The position numbers were made by a program, and so were the translations under genes. Of a stretch of DNA of 7,835 nt, positions 1-4,839 are shown piece after piece. The DNA is from Limisphaerales bacterium (GTDB taxonomy: Bacteria; Verrucomicrobiota; Verrucomicrobiia; Limisphaerales; PALSA-1396). The stretch's first letter is position 1, and each line of letters opens with the position of its first letter. The stretch spans positions 187 to 8,021 of the forward strand of contig PLJQ01000098.1 of the NCBI GenBank assembly GCA_003140275.1. The letters are read 5' to 3'. The notes beneath the pieces were generated by a model. That model was not told the DNA's origin, did no database searches, and was given only the letters and a program-made list of their open reading frames with translations.

Positions 1-352
1 CCAGCAATTTTCCGTCTGGCCCATGTAGTTCGAGTCTGCCTTCGAAATTCGTCGTTCCCAGCCGTAAATTGATGTTATCCCCCGTGTTGGCCGTGAAGGT
101 GTAGGAATCCGTGGTGTTGGTCGGAATGGTTCCATACTGATTGGCACCGTTGACGAGGGTCGCTGCGCTGGCGATGTGAACACACGACGTCACGATTAAC
201 AATATGACGGGAATGAAGATGGCACGGCACCACAACCGCACTGGCGACCTTGGGAAACACCCAGTCCATTTCTGTTCGGCTTGCGCATTGTCATAAGAAA
301 GGTTATCAGGATTTGCCTTCAAGGGAATTGCAGGGTTTTGAGTCATATTCAT
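1..352 (-). CDS. N-terminal part of exported PPC-like domain protein (runs off left edge)
   Basis: This is an open reading frame of 117 codons from ATG 352 to the window edge, where it continues. A second in-frame ATG lies at 346. The first 37 residues are polar. Then comes a basic stretch (RSPVRLWCR), a hydrophobic helix (AIFIPVILLIVTSCVHIASA) and a likely signal-peptidase site after IASA. The mature part begins LVNGANQYGTIPTNTTDSYTF and continues with a beta-rich segment ending LELHGPDGKLL. This matches the general pattern of bacterial pre-peptidase C-terminal (PPC) domains and of Verrucomicrobial surface proteins. A GTG at 241, preceded by AAGG six bases upstream, would give a conventional signal peptide without the polar extension and may be the true start. 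The full protein is probably a large secreted or cell-surface protein; its catalytic part, if any, lies outside the window. Confidence 0.7.
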   Translation of the reverse strand, partial: MNMTQNPAIPLKANPDNLSYDNAQAEQKWTGCFPRSPVRLWCRAIFIPVILLIVTSCVHIASAATLVNGANQYGTIPTNTTDSYTFTANTGDNINLRLGTTNFEGRLELHGPDGKLL

Positions 353-376
353 GTCCAGCCTGTCGAATATTACCTC

Positions 377-404
377 ATTCTGTGCTCCAACATGATTATG
401 TCAA
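377..404 (-). promoter_or_regulatory. Candidate promoter of the PPC-like gene
   Basis: On the minus strand a perfect -35 box TTGACA (399-404) is followed after 16 bases by CAGAAT (377-382), four of six matches to TATAAT. The start codon at 352 lies about 25 bases downstream. The -10 box is weak, so this is a candidate only. Confidence 0.35.
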
Positions 405-545
405 GCATAAACAATTGCATAGATTCACCTAATTCTTCAACTAAAGTTACACCTGAGGGGCAATTCAGCGGCGGTAACGAGGCAATGATTAGGCATTGGA
501 AGGTCGGTCAAAAAATCAGCTTGAAGATGTACTATGCCCAAACGC
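405..545. other. Intergenic, no gene seen
   Basis: This stretch lies between the promoter of the PPC-like gene and the hairpin downstream of the SUMF1-like gene. Short open frames exist on both strands but none has recognisable protein character, and I see no RNA gene or repeat in it. Confidence 0.5.
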
Positions 546-577
546 AATAAAAGGCGTCAGTTCCGGGACTGACACCT
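546..577 (-). terminator. GTCAGT hairpin repeat, copy 1, acting as rho-independent terminator
   Basis: On the minus strand the arms AGGTGTCAGTCCC and GGAACTGACGCCT pair with one or two wobble positions and are followed by TTTTATT (546-552). This is the form of a rho-independent terminator and lies about 110 bases after the stop codon of the SUMF1-like gene. The core GGTGTCAGT...ACTGACACC is shared with two other hairpins in the window (3418-3462 and 7796-7835), so the terminator is a member of a dispersed repeat family. Copy 1 is the most diverged and lies in the opposite orientation. Confidence 0.6.
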
Positions 578-689
578 GTTCGACTCCAATTGACGAACAT
601 CTCCAGCTATGTTCAAAAGTGAAAACTACCTTCACGCTTGTTCCTTCTTCCGGTACGCCTGCTCCGGGCAGCTCCGCTGGCTGCTTGCC

Positions 690-1760
690 TCACGGACTTT
701 GGGCCAGAACAACCCGAAAGCCCATGTAGTCGGCCGTAAGGTAGGGAAGTATGCTGGCGCGCTGCGCCGACCGGCAGCGCCGCGCGTGGTCGAAGTAAGC
801 GCCGCCGCGGATCACCCGGCCCAAGCCCGGATCTATACTAGGCCCTTGCGGATCGGTCACACTCCCGGCGGGATAATAATAATACCAGTCCTGACACCAC
901 TCCAATACGTTCCCGATCATGTCATACAAAGCCCACCCGTTCGCGGCAAAGCTCCCGACCGGAGTGGTTATTTGGAGGTCGATTCCATTCGTATTATAAA
1001 TTTCGCCCACCGCCGCGTCGTATTCGTAATAGCTGTTGAAGTTCGCCTGTCCCAAGTGTAAACCACTTCCCAGATAGAACGCCGTCGTCGTCCCCGCCCG
1101 GCACGCATACTCCCACTCCGCTTCCGTCGGCAACCGATACATATAGTTCGTGGGAATCAGCCCCGCCGCCCGTTCCTGCTGCGTCCGTAACGTGCAATAA
1201 TTGGCCGCATCATTCCAAATCACCGTCTCCACCGGACGAGTCAGGTCCAAGTTATATCCATTGTTAGTGTTGAAATAGCTTGGATTGTTCCCCACCACGG
1301 AGAGATAATCTCCTTGCCTTACCAAATACTTTGTCATCCAAAACCCCCGGCTGATCGTCACAAGGTGCTGGGTCTCATTTGCACTGCGCAAAGCCTCGTT
1401 CGTCGGGCTGCCCATTGTGAAGGTGCCTGGCTGGATGAACACGAGGTTGGTATCGGCCGGTGCCGGCACGGATACGGCGCGGTAAAACTGCTGACTCTTC
1501 GTGGTGACTGAAGGATCAGTCCAAGCTGTGCTGCTGGCCTGCACTTGAAGCAGTGTCCGGTCAGTCCACTGGTTCGTCGGGGAAAGGCCAGTCGCGTACT
1601 GAATGGAATAGACGGTCCCAGTCTCCCCGGTCAGTCTCAGGGTCAGGTGCTCCGCTGAGAATTGCAGCCCGAGGCTGGACGGCGTCTGGGCCGAAGCGGG
1701 ATTGGCGCCAATGGGTGAAATTAGAGTTCCCAAAAACACAAGGAGTTCAAATGCTTTCAT
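690..1760 (-). CDS. Secreted formylglycine-generating-enzyme-fold (SUMF1-like) protein
   Basis: The protein has 356 residues from ATG 1760. An in-frame GTG at 1814 would add 18 polar residues before the signal peptide and is less likely. The signal peptide is MKAFELLVFLGTLISPIGA, with cleavage near residue 24. Residues 30-98 form a short beta-sandwich of the type common in this group (VYSIQYATGLSPTNQW ... FYRAVSVP). Residues 106-354 are a SUMF1/FGE-sulfatase domain with the landmarks PGTFTMGSP, RLPTEAEWEYACRAGTTT (209-226), GNVLEWCQDWY (283-293), RGGAY (318-322) and a terminal GFRVVL. True FGE uses a cysteine pair (336/341 in human FGE) just after the GGSY motif. Here that stretch reads FDHARRCRSAQR with one cysteine, which seems to align with a later, non-catalytic cysteine. 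Conversion of sulfatase cysteine is therefore unlikely, and a binding or scaffold role outside the cytoplasm is more plausible. No sulfatase gene is visible nearby. The gene has its own promoter (1853-1881) and a downstream terminator. Confidence 0.85.
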   Translation of the reverse strand: MKAFELLVFLGTLISPIGANPASAQTPSSLGLQFSAEHLTLRLTGETGTVYSIQYATGLSPTNQWTDRTLLQVQASSTAWTDPSVTTKSQQFYRAVSVPAPADTNLVFIQPGTFTMGSPTNEALRSANETQHLVTISRGFWMTKYLVRQGDYLSVVGNNPSYFNTNNGYNLDLTRPVETVIWNDAANYCTLRTQQERAAGLIPTNYMYRLPTEAEWEYACRAGTTTAFYLGSGLHLGQANFNSYYEYDAAVGEIYNTNGIDLQITTPVGSFAANGWALYDMIGNVLEWCQDWYYYYPAGSVTDPQGPSIDPGLGRVIRGGAYFDHARRCRSAQRASILPYLTADYMGFRVVLAQSP

Positions 1761-1852
1761 GTTCCGCTTGGCTGGTCGACGTTGCTTCGTTGAAACGGTG
1801 TTACCAGAGATCACAGCTCGGCCAGAAAACCATAAAGAGTGACAACAGGGTG

Positions 1853-1881
1853 AATATACGACCGCCGGTTCGTTGAATCAA
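1853..1881 (-). promoter_or_regulatory. Promoter of the SUMF1-like gene
   Basis: On the minus strand TTGATT (1876-1881) and TATATT (1853-1858) are separated by exactly 17 bases, a good sigma70-type arrangement. The predicted start of transcription near 1846 leaves a leader of about 85 bases before ATG 1760 and about 30 before the alternative GTG 1814. Confidence 0.5.
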
Positions 1882-1923
1882 TCTAATGTTTTGTCGCCAC
1901 CCAAAAGTTGCAATTCGTTCTTA

Positions 1924-1944
1924 ATCAACAAAACTTTCGTTGAT
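1924..1944. repeat. 21-bp near-perfect palindrome upstream of the SUMF1-like promoter
   Basis: The arms ATCAAC and GTTGAT flank an inner AAAA/TTT pairing. Nine of the ten base pairs around the central C match. It lies 43 bases upstream of the -35 box (1876-1881) and about 80 bases after the yafQ stop codon. No T-run follows on either strand, so a protein-binding site is more likely than a terminator. Confidence 0.4.
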
Positions 1945-2023
1945 ATATGTGAACAATCGTCTTGAAGGAAACGCACTGGCGACAATTGATGCGATGCTAC
2001 GATGGTGGTTTTTCGTGTCACGA

Positions 2024-2299
2024 TTACCTGAACAAATCGCTGTGAGTTCCCGTGCGTTCAAAGCGGACGTGTGAATTATTTTCTGCCAGCGTGTAAATCA
2101 AAACCCAATCCGGCTCAAGGTGGCAATCGCGGCTGCCCGCAAAGTTTCCGCGCATGGGATGATCCTTGTATTGCAGCGGTAAAACTCCGCCGTCAATCAG
2201 CAGGTCAATCGTGGTTTTGAGCTTCGCCAAATCCTTGCCGCGCCGTCCGGCAAGTTTAACGTCTTTCTTGAACTGGCCAGTGCGGCTGAAAGTTCTCAC
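2024..2299 (-). CDS. yafQ: YafQ-family mRNA interferase toxin
   Basis: This 91-residue protein has the normal length for a YafQ toxin. YafQ toxins are RelE-fold endoribonucleases that cut mRNA on the ribosome and are neutralised by a DinJ/RelB antitoxin. Visible family landmarks are KLAGRRGKDLAKL (15-27), YKDHPMRG with His47, RDCHLEPDWVLIY with His60, Asp64 and Trp65, and the C-terminal TGTHSDLF with His86 and Phe90. These correspond to the catalytic His/Asp/His/Phe set known from E. coli YafQ, so the toxin should be active. The start GTG overlaps the antitoxin stop by four bases (GTGA), showing translational coupling to dinJ. A partial second copy of this gene lies at 3304-3411. Confidence 0.93.
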   Translation of the reverse strand: MRTFSRTGQFKKDVKLAGRRGKDLAKLKTTIDLLIDGGVLPLQYKDHPMRGNFAGSRDCHLEPDWVLIYTLAENNSHVRFERTGTHSDLFR

Positions 2300-2556
2300 A
2301 AGCCCAAATCGGCGTAGAAGTCTTTCCTGCTGCCAAAGTGTCTGACGCCTTTGCCCTTTTTGCTCGCGTTGAGTGTGCGGGCGGTGAGTTCGCTCGGAAG
2401 CCGAACGTCAAAGGGCAGGCCGCGTTGCAACTTGATCTGCCGATACAGCAAATGCACCGTCTCGGAAACGGTCAGACCCAAATCCGAAAGGATGTTTTCA
2501 ACTTCGGTTTTCAGTCCCGGTTCAATCCGGGCGCGGATGTTGGCGGTTTTGCTCAT
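2296..2556 (-). CDS. dinJ: DinJ/RelB-family antitoxin
   Basis: This 86-residue protein matches the RelB/DinJ antitoxin family. The N-terminal part, MSKTANIRARIEPGLKTEVE, is the ribbon-helix-helix strand and first helix. It is followed by LGLTVSETVHLLYRQI, the typical second helix, and then GLPFDVRLPSELTARTL, the linker that wraps the toxin. It should bind YafQ and repress the operon. The gene is first in a two-gene operon with yafQ and overlaps it by four bases. A promoter with a perfect inverted repeat in its spacer lies directly upstream. The start ATG 2556 is only six bases from the end of the predicted -10 box, so the mRNA may lack a leader; no Shine-Dalgarno sequence is present. Confidence 0.93.
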   Translation of the reverse strand: MSKTANIRARIEPGLKTEVENILSDLGLTVSETVHLLYRQIKLQRGLPFDVRLPSELTARTLNASKKGKGVRHFGSRKDFYADLGL

Positions 2557-2562
2557 GCGGCG

Positions 2563-2591
2563 AATGTAGCCCTGATAGGGCTACATGGCAA
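2563..2591 (-). promoter_or_regulatory. dinJ-yafQ promoter with embedded operator palindrome
   Basis: On the minus strand TTGCCA (2586-2591, five of six to the consensus) and TACATT (2563-2568, four of six) are separated by 17 bases. A perfect inverted repeat at 2564-2586, with ten-base arms ATGTAGCCCT and AGGGCTACAT around GAT, occupies the spacer and overlaps both boxes. Ribbon-helix-helix antitoxins such as DinJ are known to repress their own operons through such palindromes, so this is probably the autoregulatory site. No T-run follows, which argues against a terminator. Confidence 0.6.
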
Positions 2592-2597
2592 GTTGTT

Positions 2598-2750
2598 TCA
2601 ATCATCGTCCCGGTCATAGACACAGTGCCGCCGTTCGGCGTCGTCTCGCCAGGCGTAGAAATGGCGTTTGAGCGTCTGGGCCAGGTTTCCGGTGCCTGTT
2701 CCGGCGCGCGGACGGTGAAAGCGTCCTTGCAAGGCGGTTGGTGTGCGCTA
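2598..2750 (-). pseudogene. Possible C-terminal gene remnant between the two TA modules
   Basis: Minus-strand frame of 49 codons between TAG 2748-2750 and TGA 2598-2600. It lacks an ATG and reads like a genuine soluble protein: ALQGRFHRPRAGTGTG, then NLAQTLKRHFYAWRDDAERR, then HCVYDRDDD. It could be the tail of a lost gene into which the TA modules were placed. I do not recognise the family. It overlaps the promoter of the plus-strand antitoxin gene, so it is unlikely to be expressed as such. Confidence 0.25.
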
Positions 2751-2754
2751 TAAT
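2727..2754 (+). promoter_or_regulatory. Promoter of the Phd/RelE toxin-antitoxin operon
   Basis: TTGCAA (2727-2732) and a perfect TATAAT (2749-2754) are separated by 16 bases. The start codon GTG 2761 begins seven bases after the -10 box, at or next to the expected transcription start, which predicts a leaderless mRNA. The same -10-to-start distance is seen for dinJ on the other strand. Confidence 0.55.
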
Positions 2755-2760
2755 GAGCGT

Positions 2761-3033
2761 GTGAAGACTCTGACAATCACCGAAGGGCGCGGACGGCTGG
2801 GCTATTGGCTCAAAAAGGCGACGCAAGGGGAAGATGTTGGCTTTATGTTTGAGGGCAAAATCGTGGCCTTGCGTCCGGTGGAAGTGGTTTCCACGGACTA
2901 CGCGCTTCAGGAATATGGTTTGAAGCCCGGTGAGCTGGCGGCGGCGGAGAAACGCATCCGCAAGGAACTTAAAGCCGCACGGACGCGCGGCGAGTTGACA
3001 CTCTTCACCGGGAGCAAGGATGATTTCCGTTAA
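2761..3033 (+). CDS. Phd/YefM-type antitoxin
   Basis: The protein has 90 residues from GTG 2761. An upstream GTG at 2743 lies before the predicted -10 box and so is not used. The N-terminus, MKTLTITEGRGRLGYWLKKA, follows the Phd/YefM pattern of a short strand and helix at the DNA-binding end. It is followed by GEDVGFMFEGKIVALRPVEV, the second half of the fold. The C-terminal half, rich in Lys, Arg and Glu, should be the toxin-wrapping tail. The stop overlaps the next gene by 14 bases, typical of an antitoxin-toxin pair. It probably neutralises the RelE/ParE-like protein encoded directly downstream and represses its own promoter. The gene is divergent from dinJ-yafQ. Confidence 0.8.
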   Translation: MKTLTITEGRGRLGYWLKKATQGEDVGFMFEGKIVALRPVEVVSTDYALQEYGLKPGELAAAEKRIRKELKAARTRGELTLFTGSKDDFR

Positions 3034-3295
3034 ACTGTCCAAGCGGTTCAAAAAAACTGTGAGGCAAGCCGGACGGGAGGCGGAGGTATCTGCCACATTG
3101 AATCTCATCCTGGAAGGTTTTGGCAAACCGCACGCTCATACTGGACTGGCGATCAGGAAGCTGGGCAAACGTCTTTACGAGTGCCGCACGGGGCTGGCGT
3201 GGCGTCTGGTGTTTGAAGCCCACAAGGGGGTGCTGATTTTTGATTTTGCGGGCGATCACGACGAGGTGCAAAAGTATCTTCGAGGCAAACGGTAA
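3020..3295 (+). CDS. RelE/ParE-superfamily toxin
   Basis: This 91-residue basic protein has the size of RelE/ParE toxins. The N-terminal KLSKRFKKTVRQAGREAEV forms the usual first strand and helix. The core, LGKRLYECRTGLAWRLVFEA, has the arginine-rich strands of ribosome-dependent RNases. The end, GVLIFDFAGDHDEVQKYLRG, is characteristic of the RelE/plasmid-stabilisation group. It overlaps its antitoxin gene by 14 bases. Its ATG has a clear ribosome site, GGGAG (3010-3014), five bases upstream, which the antitoxin lacks. The pairing with a Phd/YefM antitoxin supports a toxin role; whether it cuts mRNA (RelE) or poisons gyrase (ParE) cannot be decided here, though the RLYECRTG.WR stretch favours RelE. 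Confidence 0.8.
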   Translation: MISVKLSKRFKKTVRQAGREAEVSATLNLILEGFGKPHAHTGLAIRKLGKRLYECRTGLAWRLVFEAHKGVLIFDFAGDHDEVQKYLRGKR

Positions 3296-3303
3296 TCGGT
3301 TGT

Positions 3304-3411
3304 CTGAACAAATCGCTGTGAGTTTCCGTACGTTCAAAGCGGTCGTGTGAATTATTTTCTGCCAGTGTGTAAATCAAAACCCAATCCGGCTCAAAGTTCT
3401 CACAAGCCCAA
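3304..3411 (-). pseudogene. Internally deleted yafQ remnant
   Basis: Positions 3304-3394 match 2028-2118, the 3' part of intact yafQ, with four mismatches in 91 bases. The next bases, 3395-3411, match 2291-2307 at the yafQ start and dinJ stop. The 172 bases between (2119-2290 in the intact copy) are missing. The deletion ends lie at the imperfect repeats GGCTCAA and GGCTGAA, suggesting slippage or recombination between them. 172 is not a multiple of three, so the frame is broken; the yafQ stop codon is also lost. The tail still reads LIYTLAENNSHDRFERTETHSDLF. No dinJ body accompanies it, and a hairpin repeat abuts its upstream end. Confidence 0.85.
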
Positions 3412-3417
3412 AAGGTG

Positions 3418-3462
3418 AAAAGGTGTCAGTCCCAGCTAGGAACTGACACCTTTTTTACACCT
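3418..3462 (+). repeat. GTCAGT hairpin repeat, copy 2
   Basis: The 13-base arms AAAAGGTGTCAGT (3418-3430) and ACTGACACCTTTT (3442-3454) are perfectly complementary, with an 11-base loop, and are followed by TTTTTT overlapping the arm and by ACACCT. The structure could terminate transcription in either direction. The repeat lies exactly between the yafQ remnant and the broken start of an Ig-like gene. Copy 3 (7796-7835) shares the arms, the T-run and the ACACCT tail. Confidence 0.75.
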
Positions 3463-3671
3463 ACCAATGGCAAACCGGGGTGGACGGCACCACCTTCGTC
3501 AATTTGAGTGATGGCGGCGTCTATTCCGGAGTCACCACCGACACCCTTCACATCAGCGACACCACCGGCTTGAGCCAGCCCCCGAACGGCGGCACCTTTT
3601 ACCGTTGCATCGTCATCGGTGCCGACGGCGGCAAGATCGCCAGCGACTACACCTTCCTCCGCGTATTATGA
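3462..3671 (+). pseudogene. Orphan C-terminal Ig-like domain of a surface protein
   Basis: Seventy codons in one frame, beginning within the last base of hairpin copy 2 and ending at TGA 3669-3671. The translation starts YQWQTGVDGTTFVNLSDGG and continues VYSGVTTDTLHISDTT. It ends with TFYRCIVIGADGGKIASDYT and FLRVL. The YQWQ, NLSDGGVYSGVTTDTLHI and FYRC landmarks are those of an immunoglobulin-like beta-sandwich used as the last domain of Verrucomicrobial exported proteins. There is no start codon or signal peptide and the frame closes at a TGA inside the hairpin. A GTG at 3480 would begin inside the fold. This is the 3' end of a gene cut off at the repeat. Confidence 0.75.
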
Positions 3672-4103
3672 CCTCTGGTGAGCCCCCGTCGTTCGGTGTC
3701 CCGCCTTCAGGCGGAATCCCCGCATTGCCTGGCCCGCTGCGGCTTGCCCGCAACGCCGCTGCAGCCCTCCTGCGGACCAGCGGCAGGGCGCTCGCCTGGC
3801 AGTCCATTTTGGTGTCCGATCAGGTGGCTTTCGCGCGCCAGCAAGTGTGCCAAAATGGCTGTCAATTTTACCGCGTTTCCGATCAGCGCTGCGCACACCC
3901 TGAATGCGGCTGTTTTTTGGCTGGAAAACTCCTCTCCAAATGGAAGCTAATCACCGAGCAATGTCCCCTCAAAAAATGGCCCGTTTAAAAACGCCGTTTT
4001 TGTCCCTCACTCCACCCTTGTCACAATCAAATTCCACCCTTTTCAATCTCTCCACTCGGCCCCCCCCAAAAGAATTCGGACACTCAGCCAGCTAATTATT
4101 ACC
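3672..4103. other. Intergenic with short palindromes, no gene seen
   Basis: No frame here has protein character, although several short ones are open on both strands. Small structures are visible. CCGCCT/AGGCGG lies near 3702, within a GGAATCCCC context. CCATTTTGG near 3804 is mirrored by CCAAAATGG near 3850. AAAAACG/CGTTTTT lies at 3987-4001. A run of eight C lies at 4060-4067. The composition changes from GC-rich on the left to AT-rich on the right, suggesting a patchwork of short repeats and decayed DNA. Confidence 0.4.
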
Positions 4104-4445
4104 TTGGCCGCAAAACGCAAGGTTCGCGTGGCATTGTTTTCACACGAGCATGTGAGGCAGGTCTTTTTTGCCGATGGTCAGGGAACAAAACACGCTCTTG
4201 CAGAAATCCTCGCTAAACGGTTTCCGGAAGAATTGGGCTCCCGCTTGCCGCCTAAACGCCGAGCGTGGATGAGTGAGGATTCTCGGATGGACATCTTCGA
4301 TGCGGTGGCACTGGCTCTGTTGAAACCGGGGGGGGGAAAGCCAAAATCTCTCCGGTACGATGCCAGTGTGGGAAATCCCGGAACGGCTCCTGAAAAACCA
4401 AAATCCGGCCAGCGCGGTCGCAACGCTACGACCAGAGCATGGTAA
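4104..4445 (+). pseudogene. Probable truncated C-terminal fragment of an RNase H/RuvC-like protein
   Basis: The frame has 113 codons from TTG 4104, with no Shine-Dalgarno sequence. Residues 5-74 look like real protein: KRKVRVALFSHEHVRQVFFA, GQGTKHALAEILAKRFPEEL, LPPKRRAWMSEDSRM and DIFDAVALALL. The final acidic helix (D..DAVALAL) is the kind that closes RNase H-like nuclease folds such as RuvC; this assignment comes from pattern memory and is uncertain. The conserved N-terminal strands that should carry the first catalytic residues are missing. After ALALL the frame runs through nine G (4328-4336) into a repeat-derived tail without fold character. Both ends therefore look broken. Confidence 0.4.
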
Positions 4446-4513
4446 TTTGGAACCAAATTATGACGGCAGTGCGGGACAAAACCTCAAATCGCTATGACCG
4501 CAGTTCGGGAAAA
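4356..4513 (+). repeat. Three degenerate copies of a 20-bp motif
   Basis: The motif TAYGAYSGCAGTGYGGGAMA recurs imperfectly near 4356 (tacgatgccagtgtgggaaa), at 4459 (tatgacggcagtgcgggaca) and at 4493 (tatgaccgcagttcgggaaa). The last two copies are 34 bases apart. The first lies in the tail of the RuvC-like frame, which supports that tail being non-genic. Function unknown; possibly a decayed dispersed repeat. Confidence 0.4.
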
Positions 4514-4555
4514 AGTACGATCAGAATTAAATCCGTAACAGCTATTGGTTGCCGT

Positions 4556-4822
4556 TCACTTGCGGCGCCATGCTTTGCAAGCTACAACGAACCAAACAAT
4601 TGAGATCAGAAAGGAAACCGAGGCGATGTAATAGCCATCGCGAAACGTCATAAAGCCTCCATGCCCGTTCGGCATTGGCTGGTCGGTAAGCTGATAATGC
4701 CGAGCTTTCCAGGCAACTACAACGCTCACAATAAAAAATAATCCACAGCCAACACTAGTGCCGATCGCCTTAAGTGCGTTCACCGAGTTGTGCATGCCTC
4801 TTGGGTTAGACGAATCGGGCAT
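4556..4822 (-). CDS. Small two-helix membrane protein, candidate RHS immunity protein
   Basis: The protein has 88 residues from ATG 4822. A TTG at 4846 that overlaps the RHS stop codon would give 96. It has two clear transmembrane helices: roughly GTSVGCGLFFIVSVVVAWKA, and YYIASVSFLISIVWFVVACKA near the C-terminus. They are joined by a polar loop with PMPNGHGGFMTFRDG. The end, AWRRK, is basic and suggests cytoplasmic retention. I do not recognise a family. The gene follows the RHS gene with 17 bases between stop and ATG, or overlaps it if TTG is used, so the two are translated together. Genes in this position after RHS tips are commonly immunity genes; a membrane protein here would fit a toxin that acts on membranes. 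That role is inference. Confidence 0.6.
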   Translation of the reverse strand: MPDSSNPRGMHNSVNALKAIGTSVGCGLFFIVSVVVAWKARHYQLTDQPMPNGHGGFMTFRDGYYIASVSFLISIVWFVVACKAWRRK

Positions 4823-4839
4823 AAGGAGTTTAGGATTAG

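Noticed and set aside
75..269. Minus-strand frame starting ATG GAC TGG GTG (64 codons)
   Set aside because: It is rich in His, Arg and Ser without domain character. The neighbouring frame carries a signal peptide and a PPC-like domain and stays open to the window edge.
609..1061. Plus-strand 150-codon frame
   Set aside because: It lies opposite the SUMF1-like domain, which has clear motifs; this frame has none.
2614..3126. Minus-strand 170-codon frame across the phd and relE genes
   Set aside because: It is antisense to two well-supported TA genes and has an Arg/Pro/Ala-rich composition typical of a shadow frame.
2024..3411. Integron cassette array (TA modules in tandem)
   Set aside because: I looked for attC-like sites with GTTRRRY and RYYYAAC ends around the modules and saw none; the modules are also divergent, unlike most cassettes.
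3605..3988. Plus-strand 127-codon frame after the Ig-like remnant
   Set aside because: It begins out of frame inside the Ig-like remnant and continues through Pro/Ala/Arg-rich sequence without any fold pattern.
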